Shown: positions 1 through 11,010 of the stretch, one piece after another | Layout: each line of letters opens with the position of its first letter | How positions within the stretch are numbered: the stretch's first letter is position 1 | NCBI GenBank assembly: GCA_019649035.1 | Contig: BMAT01003451.1 | Coordinates: 244,183-290,889, forward strand | From: Elysia marginata | Lineage: Eukaryota > Mollusca > Gastropoda > Plakobranchidae | DNA: 46,707 bases | Reading direction: 5' to 3' | The notes under the pieces: generated by a model | Told to the model about the DNA's origin: nothing | Databases searched by the model: none | The model's input: the letters and a program-made list of their open reading frames with translations, nothing else | Made by a program: the position numbers and the translations under genes

Positions 1-22
1 AGAAGAAGAAGAAGAAGAAGAA
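1..22 (+). repeat. (AGA)n at the window edge
   Basis: Seven AGA triplets beginning at base 1; the repeat may extend to the left of the window. Confidence 0.9.
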
Positions 23-150
23 ATAGCCATTCGCACTACATTCTTTCATCGCATAAAAAAATTTTCATCAGCATCAACGCAACGCGTCATTTCATGAACG
101 CATTTCGACGTTCAAGTAAAACCCATCATGGCTAGATCATCTAGATTTTT

Positions 151-395
151 GTGATTTCTAGATCTAGAAGATGAAGATTCTATTAAAGTATAAATGAAAA
201 GAGTAACCGGGGAGAATTTCTAACCAAATAACTTGAGGCCAAGAGTTCTTAAGTTGCGGAAAATATGCATGAGGCTCCACCAAATCAGAACACAGAGTAA
301 TTTTGTTTCTGAATTTCAGTGAAAACCGCTTCTAAATCCGTTCTGTGGTTATAGAGGAGATAGAGATTGGAGTTCAACCGAAAGCCTATTATTAC
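151..395 (+). repeat. Composite dispersed repeat, copy 1
   Basis: Shares with 10456-10743 the stretches gatctagaagatgaagattc, gaaaagagtaaccgg, aaataactt.aggcc, gagttct, gttgcggaaaat, aacacagagtaattt and aatttcagtgaaaaccgc. No protein is recognised. The region after ctgtggttatagaggagata continues directly with gattggag, the uninterrupted form of the site that carries the fold-back element in copy 2. Confidence 0.7.
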
Positions 396-543
396 AGACT
401 TTAAGCAACAACACGTGAGTATGACGCGAACGTCTGTGACGTCTATTTTTAGAAACTGGTTTCATTATTTTTATAGTTTCCTCAATCTGCTTTCCCGATT
501 TTCACGTACGCGTAGTGCGACACGGTGCGTGTGCTAAAGGTCT
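396..543 (-). mobile_element. Short inverted-repeat element, copy 1
   Basis: About 148 bp running from agactttaagcaacaac to gtgctaaaggtct. The ends are imperfect inverted repeats (AGACTTTAAGCA against AGACCTTTAGCA). The interior contains tctatttttagaaactggtt and cccgattttcacgtacgcg, shared with the copies near 10.8 and 12.5 kb. It has no coding capacity; MITE-like. Confidence 0.7.
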
Positions 544-1794
544 CTAATATATAGATTTGAAACGGACTAATAAATAAATATTCTCGATCAGGACTTTTGT
601 TTGGCAGAAATGTTTTTTTTTTTTTTTTGGGGGGGGAGTAAAGTTTCTCTCAAATCTCCTTTAAAAAGACCCTGCAGCTTTGATAAGTGTTTCTTTAAAA
701 CCTTAACCACAAAAGACGTTTTACAGATATATTGTGCAGCCAAAAAAAAAGAAGAAAACTTAAGAATAATCCATTGCAAAATGTTGCAATATTCTATAAA
801 ACTTTGCAAAACTGTTTATATAAACTAAAACTAAACAGAAGGTCACTCTTTGGAACAAAACTGCTCGGACATCCTAAAATAAAACTGTGGAATATTATAT
901 TGCAAGAAAGTCGGATAAAAGGTAACCCTTAAACAATAACGACAACGAGAACTGTTTATAATCCCCTTAATCACAGCAAGTTTTACAATCCAGAATTAAG
1001 ACAGTTCGAAATAACTTACTTTATACCGGAAGGTATCACTTGAAAGCAAATGCTAATAGAAACCTAGAAGGTTCCTAAAAGCCACAACTTTCGGCAAGGT
1101 GCAAGGTGGTGGTTTAAAAAAAACATGAGCCTCTTCAAGCAAGAAACACACGAAAGGATCTGATGAAAAAATATAAGGAGACATAAAAGTCTTTTTTCCA
1201 AATACCTAACTTACCTTTTTGAGAATAGAATCTTTTTTTCACTTGACGGTTCTGTAACGGCAGCCTTCCTCACAAAATATGAGCAGTATAAATCCACCTG
1301 GCTGTTCAAGAAAAGGTTGCCAAGTGGACTTACCTTACCTTTGACGTTAGCCCTCAAGATCTTAGGTTCTGGATCTAGATCTAGCTACTATGGTGACTAT
1401 GGGTAGAACAAGGGCTAGTAAAGGGCGAACTGAGGTAACTTCCATTAAAAAGAAGAAGAAGGACCGATAAGACAACAGCCCTTATCGCCTCGTAGCGCTA
1501 TCTCTCAACCTGTCTTAAATTTTACTCAAGAATGAAGCTCAATCTTATAGTGGTTGTCTTCAGTTCAGCACAAATAGTGTGCCAGCGAAAGGTTCCAGCC
1601 AACTGCTATTACACACAGATAAAGACAGAGAGAAAGAAGGGATAGGAAAGGGAGTCAGAGATACCGTGCAAAGAAATAATCTGTTTCTATTATTATGAAA
1701 TATAATGTATGTATGGTGGCACGCCCTGCAAAATAACAATCACTTTCTTTTTTCCTGTCGCGCTCTTTTGCTTCTCTTTAGCTCTGTCTAGCTC

Positions 1795-1832
1795 CCTTTT
1801 CATTTCTCTGTCTCTCTCTACCTCTCTCTGTC

Positions 1833-1863
<31 letters not shown>

Positions 1864-1935
1864 TTCTCTCTCTCTCTTTTTCTCTCGCTCTCTCTTTCTT
1901 TTTTCTCTCTTTAGCTGTTTTTATCTAAGTGTCTG
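1795..1935 (+). repeat. CT-rich (TCTC/TCTG)n tract
   Basis: Pyrimidine-rich simple repeat with a tctgtctgtctgtctgtctg core. The Ser/Leu-rich frame across it is a repeat artefact. Confidence 0.9.
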
Positions 1936-4504
1936 CTTCTGAATGACTGAATGTCTAATCTGACCGGCTCCCTTTCATACGAAACATTTCCATCTCTTGT
2001 TTTCTTAGGGGTTTTTATCTGCATCTCTATTTTTTTTTACTTTTATAACTATTCCTCTTTTCTCCTTTTTTTGTCACATGTTCTCCTTCTTCAGAAATTT
2101 TCAAAACTGTAAGTTTTTATACATGGTTTCTCATATATATCACTTTTCTTTTCATCTTTTTCCCTTGCTCTTCACTAATAATCTTGTATCTATCACGGTT
2201 ATTCTTTACATTTCATATCAATTATTTCTTTATCTTTTGCACCTGTGTTACTTTCTACCACCTGTTTTCATTCCGCAACCCCCTCCTATTGTCTTAGATG
2301 TCCTCTCTTCGGCACCTAAGAAAGAGTTTCAACAGGACTAAAGGAAATTCTGCCCTTTACACACAACCTTACTGTGAGATAAGTAGGCTTCTCAGAATCA
2401 TAGAGGGATATTCGCACAATCATAGACGATAAATTTGAGACGGTAAGAGTAGCGACTTGGCTTATCAAAAAACAAACATAATATTTCAAACTTACAAAAC
2501 TAAGTGACACTGAGTGACGTGGGGATTACAAAGGTAATAAAAGATTCTAATACTGTGCTTACCTCTGATAAATCCGGTGTGTGCAAACAGTCTGGGAAAA
2601 AACATCGAATAAGAACAAAATATAAAGAGATCAATTGTATATGCAATATATCTTCATTGCAATGAAAGATTATTACCTAGTCGGCATAATTTAGACATAC
2701 ACCTCTTTTAGCATAGCTTTACTAATGCGGGCCAATAAAACTTCCATACTTCTAGATTCACCATACTATCATAATTTCCAGCATTTTCAGTGAAACTGAC
2801 TAAAAATTGAAAAAAAACATAAGTTTTGCATCAATCATTGTTAGAACTTTGGTGATCCCTTGACCCTTTTGGGTATAAATCTAGGCCACCGTACTCAAGG
2901 GCGACCTAGGTATAAATCCATCTTGTTGTGCTATGCGCTAGAACCTCATCATCTGGGTTTCGTAACCTTCACGGCGATGAGCAGTTCTTACAAGTGTCTC
3001 ACTTATTGATTGTTCTACAGAAGTAACTTCTTTATATTAATAATCTGTGTATGAAATGCCGAGATCTCTTTCTGAGAAAGAAAAAAGTTTCTTATCCTAG
3101 CTGCTTTGTGCTTAATGTTAGATACCTTGCATTGAGGACGTTGATGCAAATAGTGTATTGCATATTAAATTGGTTGTTATGTGAACCTAAAAAATTCGTT
3201 AAAGAGTAATTCCCCATTAAAGCTCTGGGTAGTCTCCAAGTTGAAATTCAGCATTTGTGTTTTTCTGCTGAACTACCGACCCCCATAGAAAAGCTTATTG
3301 AGCGATACACATTTTTTTTCCACCCATATGAGATGTTCGTCACACAAGCGAATTCCCCATAGCTCACTTAAACTAAAGTAACTTTTAGTCCTTTCAAACG
3401 GTTCATTTCAACACGTGTACTATAGTATGCCTAACATGCACACACCCCTTCATATTTTTTACGAGTGCAAGTAAATTTTGTCGACAAACTTGATCTAATA
3501 TACGATATCATTATTTGTGAACAGCCTACATTGCATGAAATTTTTGTCAAAATCATAATCGACCATGATGAAATCAATCGATTTATTCAAATCTTCTCAA
3601 ATGACACAAAAATAAAATTCATTCTTTTGTTGTTAAACAATGTTTTATGTTATGTGCATAACCCCTTGACTCCTTTCCATACTTACTAGTTTTTCCTCTT
3701 TTTTCCCAAAGCTGTCCTTCGGTTTTCATCTCATTCCCTTTCCCTTCACATTCTTATTCTCTCTTTCTATTCCCCTACCGTTGATTTTATTCATTTTCTC
3801 TTTTTTCTGCTTTTATACTCAGTTCAACTTTTGCATTCATACTTTTGCCTTTGTTCTTTATTTTCTTATCTTTAACTTTTAACTTCTGTAGTTTCATTTT
3901 TTTCTTTCAACAAGAATATGAAAGTTTTCTGGTTTTAAATCTTTTTTTTTCTGCCAATTCTCTTAGAAAAAATTCCATTATTTTGTTGTTGTTGTTGTAG
4001 ATTTTTTTACCCAACTTTGGTTTCTCTATCAATGCTTTATGGACGATAACCAGATGCGCTTGGCATTCCCGATCAGCCTGTTGAGTGAATTAAGGCAGAC
4101 CCAAAAGATGGTGGGGAGTACAGTTTACACCAGTGTAAGTTTTGTTTCTCTAAATCGACATGTTTTTGTGCCTTCTGGTCTGAATCAAGGGTACAAACCG
4201 CGATAACACTGCTGTAACTTAATACTATAGCACTACTAATGCCTTTTTGTCTGTTACAATAATAAAAAATGATTGATATAGGGCCTACAACACCACGAAG
4301 GTATAAACGTCATGCTATCGTAAAAAATAAGGCCCATCCTTGGAACAAAGAATCCAGATTTTCTTCACGAAGCGGACGACCCATTCATCGCAAAGCAACG
4401 ACCGTCCGATTATAAAAAAGACTTGGTGTCTGAAGTCAATGTTTCATTAAGTTTCTAACTTTGTACCTTTGGTTTTATCGCCTGAAAACAAAAGCGCACG
4501 AGTG

Positions 4505-4595
4505 CATGTTTGTGTGTGCGAGAGAAAGATAGATAAATAGATAGATAGAAAAGAGAGAGAAAGAGAGAGGGAGAGAGAAAGAAAGAGAGGGGGGA
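4505..4595 (+). repeat. GA-rich (GATA/GAGA)n tract
   Basis: agatagataaatagatagat followed by agagagaaagagagagggag. Simple repeat without coding meaning. Confidence 0.9.
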
Positions 4596-5142
4596 TTACA
4601 TTTTTTCGGAAAATTATGTATGCATTTACGTGAAATGTTTGTATTGTTTGTATTCCTATATAAAACCATATGCAAAATGGGTCAAAAAAGACTTGTTCTC
4701 TAAAGATTCATCATGTGCTATATTTTAGTATATCGAATATTGAAAGGTTGTATGTAAGCCTACCGTAAAGTTTTATCGTATCCTCTTCTACAAAAGGTAT
4801 GGGTAAATGGGGGAAAGGGGGGGGGCAATCATTATGAGGCTCTCATAATTTGAAATGGACTGCCTTGGCTATGAAAACATGAAGAAAATGTGGATGATAT
4901 AGAGTATAGAGGTAAACTTGATGACACAGATGTGTTATAAATGCCGATACATTGAGGATCGATAATAGAGAATATTATAAAACCGAATTGATTATTTAAA
5001 AACAAAAAAATCAATACCGGTCGCATTATTTTTAAAGAGAAATGCACGCAACAGGGAAAATGAGAGACATACATTATCAAAAGAAAATGCAAAATGCACA
5101 AAGACATTGAATAATTATTAGTAACATGGTATAAAAGCGAAA

Positions 5143-5252
5143 AAAGAAGAAGAAGAAGAAGAGTGAGAGAGTGGGTGGAGGACAATTATACTAAAGAGAT
5201 AGGGGCATAAATGGAGGGGCAGACAGAGACATAATAGACAGCATGAAGAAAT

Positions 5253-5286
<34 letters not shown>

Positions 5287-5310
5287 AAGAGGCAGATATA
5301 TTGAAAGAGA
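5143..5310 (+). repeat. (AGA)n and (GACA)n tracts
   Basis: A short agaagaagaagaagaag run at 5143-5163, then gagagacagacagacagaca at 5256-5286 and purine-rich sequence. On the opposite strand this gives Ser/Cys/Val-rich spurious frames. Confidence 0.88.
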
Positions 5311-7106
5311 CGGAAAGAAAGAGGCAGAATAAATTTGACCAGGAAGAAATAGAATAAAGAACATAAGAATTCAGGGGCAACATAATACGCGCAACAAAGA
5401 CTTAAAAGAGAAGGTCATATATTAAGAGCTGAGACAGAACATGTTCCGAGTTGGTGCGGAGCTCGTTCTACAAGTATTCAGACCACCATAGTCCACGAGT
5501 CCGGAACATTGTTTGTTCTGAGGCTTTATTGCCATGGCTGAGAACGGTTTTAAGTCGCCTGTGCAGTGAAGTCTCTTACATTGAAGCAAAACGCGGCAAA
5601 CATAGAGCTCAAATTTTTATCGCAGAGCTTCAGCCGAAGAGCTACATTCCTAGTGCACGGCTATAAAAACTGGTTCTTGGTTTATGGCTTCTTTGAGATG
5701 AATCATAACGATCTGCTGGGAAAACAATGCATAAAATAGTATTGAAAGTGTTATGTAATTTTATATGTTTTTAGATGGTGGGTGAAGGTGGAACATTTAA
5801 AACAAAACGAAAGTTACATCGAGGGAACAACTCAAACTTAGACATGTAGCGAGGGAAGAAGTGAAAGAAAGAAGGCTTTCAACCTATTTTCGTCTTTAGT
5901 TAAAATGGAGACGTCAAAGGACAACAGAGTTGGTTACACACTAGCCTGCATGGTTCGTATTAGCTTTTCTATAATTGGTCAAACCACCGATACAAAATAC
6001 ACAATGGCTGTTCAAACAATAAAAGACGTGACCCCTTCACTTGCCCAATATAACACCCTAAACCCAATACCGTACTCGTACAAATGCCTCTAAAATAGAT
6101 GTAATAACGATGTAACGTAAAAAAAAAACACAGAGAGCGTAACCTTATGTCTAAAATATGAGGTGACCACAGTTAACCAGACACAATCAGAATCTCGACA
6201 TATTGAGCAATTAACATTTTCCAAAGCCGTGTTCTATGCCCAGAAACTCCAACATGAAGACACCAAACTCACTTCACACAAACATTTGGGCAATCACAAA
6301 GAGGCGCACATCTGACAAGAGTGGCCGTGTCTCATCTCGGATATAAAGAGAACAACCGAAGCTGCAACATCGGACATGTGTAATGTTTAAGATGACGAGA
6401 TGATTCTAAGTCCTCAGAGAGGCTGACATTATTATAGCTTGAGCTTGTGTATATACTGAGATCTTCTAATTTAAAGACAAAAGAAATAGTTTAGTATTAT
6501 ATAGCAAACTATTTCATTTTAAGGGCTCTAACTTAAAAACAGTTTGAGCAGCGACTTGTGTCGGATTCACCCTGGTTGCCTCACAAATATAGTATAGGCT
6601 GTACCCGTTAAAAGGCAAAACTCACTGCTAAACAACACAAAACACTAGGTTTATTATCTTTTCATCTCTTCATGTCAAATACCGGTACTAATTTTTAGCT
6701 TGTGTTGGTGTAATACCACAAACATTACAGTTCTAAAAGGGTTTCTTTATTTTTGCTGACAGCAAAGAAGTAGAGAAAATGGGGTGTCTAAGAGAAAAGA
6801 AAAGAGGCAAAACGGTCAGACTGAGAGAAATAAAGCAGACAGGTGCACACAGACAGAAATGAACACAGATAAATAATGGTGATTATTGTATAGTGAAAGA
6901 AAATCTTAAGAACCACACGTAAAAATATTCCGAAAGCAAAATAGCTCATAATGCTTGCTTGGGGGTTTTTTGAGGAGAGAAAGAGATAAAGCGAGCGAGA
7001 TAGGAGAGAGAAAGAGCGCACGCAAACGAGTAAAAATAACGTTCTTTACTTCCATATTGTGACCTGCTAGCAAAAAGCGATTTGATAAAACTAAGATATA
7101 TTCGTC

Positions 7107-7658
7107 TTATCTTTGTAGAAGGCTTTTTACCCAGTTCAAAGAGACAACGCTTCCGAAAAGTCCTAGTGGGGCACGCGTTAAAGGGCAGCCACTCCAGCTA
7201 AACTGGACAAGATCCAGGTCATCTCCTCCAATAGCAATAGCACAGTTCGCTCGGCTAGTGGAACAATTGACTGGTTTACATTCACACATGCGGTGACAAA
7301 GGTCAGGATTTTGCCTCTTTGGCTTATTTCTTCTGAATTTTGTAACAACTTTTACACAAGCACCTGAAGTCCCAATCAGATAAGGAATTACTGAACAAAA
7401 GTAATGTGTGCCGATGACCAGCCAACGATTTTCATAAACGAGGTACAGCTTCAAAATCTTGTAGAAACGGCCAACAGCATCTGCCACGTCATGACTGTTA
7501 GCCCGGCACTGCGCACGCTGGAAAGTTACATTGCCTTATCGCAGTTAAATCAGGTTCTGCGAATTGAACATCTGGGTAGCTTGTTTGTGGTGGACGGAAG
7601 ATTAGACCGTACAATTGATTGGCAAGATGAAGCTCAAGATGCATCACTTCGGATTTGA
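7107..7658. other. GC-richer patch with overlapping open frames on both strands, function unknown
   Basis: This patch has higher GC than its flanks. It holds a 126-codon frame on the minus strand (7107-7487; Cys-rich centre with CHRMCECKPVNC) and an 84-codon frame on the plus strand (7404-7658; contains VSPALRTLESYIALSQLNQV). Both have protein-like composition without repeats. No family is recognised, and at most one can be genuine. It could be an exon of an unknown gene, a pseudogene fragment or a repeat. Confidence 0.3.
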
Positions 7659-7760
7659 TAACGCATTATCAATACGATTTTTATGTTTAAAGTTGAATTA
7701 TTAATGATAATGACAACAATAAATGATAATGGGAATAAAATAGATCAAAAGACAAAAAAA

Positions 7761-7985
7761 AAGTCGACGCGTAACCCTTGAGAAAGGCTATTAAATTAAT
7801 ACTTAACACACATTTCTGTGTCGCATTCAAGCGGAAAATGAGAACGCGGCTATGGGCAGTGAAAGATCTTGTCAGTGTGCTAGAGTGATGCACTTTAACT
7901 ATTCGTCCTCTGTAAGTCCAGAAGGCAATTCGATTTCTAATTGCCCGTCGGGGAACGCATGTAAACTGCTGCTTAGAGCATTGAT
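7761..7985 (+). mobile_element. SINE family 1, copy D, lacking head and tail end
   Basis: It starts within the body (aagtcgacgcgtaacccttgag) and lacks the tRNA-like head. It continues with agatcttgtcagtgtgctag and gtcggggaacgcatgtaaac. The final ggataagcgctatataaa tail is missing and replaced by the (ATG)n tract. It is more diverged than copies A-C. Confidence 0.8.
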
Positions 7986-8022
7986 GCTGCAGCTGATGAT
8001 GATGATTATGATGACGACGACA

Positions 8023-8107
<85 letters not shown>

Positions 8108-8145
8108 CGATGATGATTATGATGATGATGATAATGACGATGATA
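7986..8145 (+). repeat. (ATG)n microsatellite
   Basis: About 150 bp of almost pure gatgatgat repeats with scattered acg and att interruptions, joined to the 3' side of a truncated SINE. The long poly-Met, poly-His and poly-Ile frames here are translations of the repeat, not genes. Confidence 0.95.
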
Positions 8146-9612
8146 AACGTAATACATTTTTTTGACTTCATAACCAGTATGATTGGTGGTGTATCTCTAA
8201 AACAGGTGAGTTTAAGACTTCTTTGAAAAGGATCCAAAATTGGAATCTGTTTTATAATTGACGTTGTGTGTATTGTTAGGCCACAATGGCAAAACATTTT
8301 AACCCCCGCTTTTGACCAAGGTGGTCTATTGACAGGTTAATTGAGTATTATGGTGACATGTTATTCAGGTAGTTAAACACATGATGGCAATTTTAAAATC
8401 TAGATTTTGTTATCTATGGCCAAGCAATCAAGTTCTTTTAGGAGAACTGACATACTCTTAGTTCTCCCTTTCTTCACAAATGTACAGTTTGTTTGTTTTT
8501 TTAATCTGGATGTTATGAATATTATTGAAAGGCTATTCGGCTAGAAGGATTGATAAAATTAGGGACTTTACAAGTTTTATGACTAAATTTTTGAGCAATT
8601 GTTTTTTAGCACTCTCTTTTAGAAATTGAGACTACATGTATTTAGTTTTCAAAATACTCTGTAAAAGGCATTGTCATTTTCTTTAGCAATACTGAAATGT
8701 AGATTTTTTTTGCTTTCATTGCTTGTTCAGATGTGTTGCCATTGAGATTTTTAAGGTAAGTTTTAGGGTGGGAAAGTTTGGTTTGGGTTATTAATAATGA
8801 TAATTTCAATTTATCATCATTAGGATAATATAATTACCTTAATCGATGTTAATTTTTCTTTTTGTTTCAGATACTCTTCGTTATTCGAACTTAAGCATTA
8901 TTTGATGACTACCAGCCTTGCAAAGTTGCGTGTCATTAATATAATAATGTTACAACATAAATATTGTATTTACGAGAAATATTGGCGTAAGGTTGTTGTC
9001 AGACGTGAAAAGAACCCCCAAGGAGACTCCAAAACCATGGCTTCGTCATTTGAAAACGGCTTTGACCGCGGTCTAACAGACAATACGAGATCAGTGCGGT
9101 AGGCCAAGCGTCAAGACCGTAGAACAAAAAGCAATAATCATCATTCTGTAGTTGGGGTCAGATAAAACATTATTAGTAACGATGAACACGGTGGCATCAA
9201 AAGTGAAACATGCTTACGGATTGAAAGTTCTCTCCAATCTATTGGTTTAGAAACGATGTAACAGTTTTTTAGTACCAGCTTTTAATTTTTAGACTGTGCG
9301 TGGGGGTGTTGACACCAGTCTAATTTTTAAAGCTATTTCATAGAAGATGTTTCGTTGCTGTATTTTCTATCTAGTTTCATGGTTTACGCATCTTTTTAAG
9401 AAAATCGTTTGAAATCTTTGTATAGAATGGTACCGTTACCGTAAACATTTTTGGGCATATTTGTAGAAACTGCGTCAGAGCCACAGGGGTGCAGCGTGAT
9501 CCTAAAAAAGTAAAATACCATCTTGATGAAGGAACGGTGGCCATGGTAATGGGAATAAAAAAGGCGATGTATCATCAAGCTGTTATCTAAGCTAAATTTT
9601 ATTTTTATTAGA
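8146..9612. other. Stretch with no recognised feature
   Basis: AT-rich sequence with no frame above 66 codons and no repeat seen in another part of the window. Confidence 0.6.
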
Positions 9613-10000
9613 GACTAGCTGAATGCCCGATCATGCTCGGGATGAATTAGTCACCGCAATACAAAAGTTCACAGGATCTCTTTGTATCCCTTTTTTCTGG
9701 TTCCTTCATTTGTAGATAGGTGGTATATCAATGTTGTGTCGCCAGTCCTTGATAGAGCGACGTAAGACTTTAGACCACAATGTTTATTAGTATCATTTTT
9801 AATAATAAGAGGGCCATTGAGATGAAAGGATATTGTGATATAAGAAAACCTGATATGAATCTGGATCTTAGACTTACGCGTAAAAAAAATTTGTTCAAAT
9901 ACGTCTCTGCAACAACAAACAAAATTCACGTTTACATGGATCGAAACCGGTACCTCCGAAGTCTGAGGCAACAGCGCTCCCAACTAAGCTATCGCTTCTG
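9613..10000 (-). mobile_element. Candidate SINE family 3, antisense, with 3' hairpin
   Basis: On the minus strand a tRNA-like head is visible: box A-like tagcttagttgggagcg (9975-9991) and box B-like ggtttcgatcc (9938-9948). A body of about 300 nt follows, ending at cccgagcatgatcgggcatt (stem CCCGA/TCGGG, 9626-9641), then cagctagtctc. Head, body and structured 3' end suggest a third tRNA-derived SINE. Only one copy is in the window, so the boundaries are approximate. Confidence 0.55.
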
Positions 10001-10251
10001 GTGCCAATTTGGCGATTACTAAGTTATTTTTTCTTTCTCATTGAAGATTGGGGTCAACCACTTCTATCTCCAACTCCAAGTGCTTTCTTTTTTTTTTCTT
10101 TCCTCCGTCTCTCAAACGCTTTTTTCTATCACTCCCTCTTTCCCCCTCTTCACATACGTTTGTTTCTAATAAAGATTACTCTACTGTTTCTAGATCCATT
10201 TTTATTGATCTAGAAGATGAAGATTTTAAAGTAGAAATGAACTGAATTCAG

Positions 10252-10280
10252 TATCTAGATCTAGATCTAGATCTAGATGT
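10252..10280 (+). repeat. (TAGATC)n short tandem repeat
   Basis: Four to five copies of the palindromic hexamer tagatc. Single or double copies of the same motif occur across the window (128-168, 1372-1384, 17130-17260, 17886-17902, 18068-18083, 24285-24380). Confidence 0.85.
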
Positions 10281-10455
10281 AGACCAAGATCGCCTGTAAT
10301 CTGGACATTTTAGGGTCCAGAGTTCTTTTTTTTTAACCTGCATTTGCTTTTGATGGCATTCGGGCACGCCTTCCAAGCCCGAAAGACTTTCTTCTTCTCT
10401 TAGGCATTTTAATGAAGAAAGGTGAGAGTTTAACGGCGAGTGATTGCGGGCTTCT

Positions 10456-11010
10456 GTGATTTCGAGATCTAGAAGATGAAGATTCTAAAGTAGATATGAA
10501 AAGAGTAACTTAGAGGATTAGCCTACGAACCAAATAACTTTAGGCCGAGAGTTCTCATAGTTGCGGTAGAAATGAAAAGAGTAACCGGCGAGGATTACTT
10601 ACCAAATAACTTTAGACCGAAAGTTCTCATAGTTGCGGAAAATGCGCATGAGCCTACACCAAACCAAAACACAGAGTAATTTTTTTCATGAATTTCAGTG
10701 AAAACCGCATCTAAATCGGTTCTGTGGTTACGGAGGAAATAATAGAGACCTTTAGCACACGCACCGTGTCTCACTACGCGTACGTGAAAATCGGGAAAGC
10801 AGATTGAGGAAACTATAAAAATAATGAAACCAGTTTCTAAAAATAGACCCACAGACGTTCGCGTCATACTCACGCGTTGCTGCTTAAAGTCTGGCCCACA
10901 GACGTTCGCGTCATACTCACGCGTTGCTGCTTAAAGTCTGTATTACTAGTGAGACACGGTGCGTGTGCTAAAGGTCTCTAATTGATTGGAGTCCAACCGA
11001 GCGCCTATTA
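10456..11010 (+). repeat. Composite dispersed repeat, copy 2, with tandem unit and nested insertion
   Basis: Contains the same blocks as copy 1. The gaaaagagtaac ... gttgcgg block is present twice (from 10498 and from 10574, a 76-bp period). The fold-back element at 10746-10976 splits it between ggaggaaataa and tgattggagtccaaccga. No coding sequence is recognised. Confidence 0.68.
10746..10976 (+). mobile_element. Short inverted-repeat element, copy 2, fold-back form with internal duplication
   Basis: The first 147 bp (10746-10892) is the reverse complement of copy 1. A 47-bp segment (cagacgttcgcgtcatactc ... taaagtctg) is then repeated in tandem. The element ends with an inverted copy of its own first 30 bp (agtgagacacggtgcgtgtg, 10948-10967). 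The result is a fold-back structure with about 30-bp near-perfect terminal inverted repeats, nested within the composite repeat. Confidence 0.75.

Larger units (their letters stand above)
544..7100. other. Gene-poor stretch
   Basis: Apart from the simple repeats listed, this AT-rich region shows no recognisable gene. Open frames are short (up to about 117 codons), low in complexity or composed of repeat translation, and none carries a family motif. A 71-codon frame at 5451-5666 has ordinary composition but no recognised homology. Confidence 0.6.

Noticed and set aside
7687-8297. Long frames of poly-His, poly-Met and poly-Ile
   Set aside because: Translations of the ATG microsatellite and the SINE next to it, in several frames.
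9669-9983. Minus-strand frame of 104 codons
   Set aside because: Runs through the body of the candidate SINE family 3 with no recognised domain.
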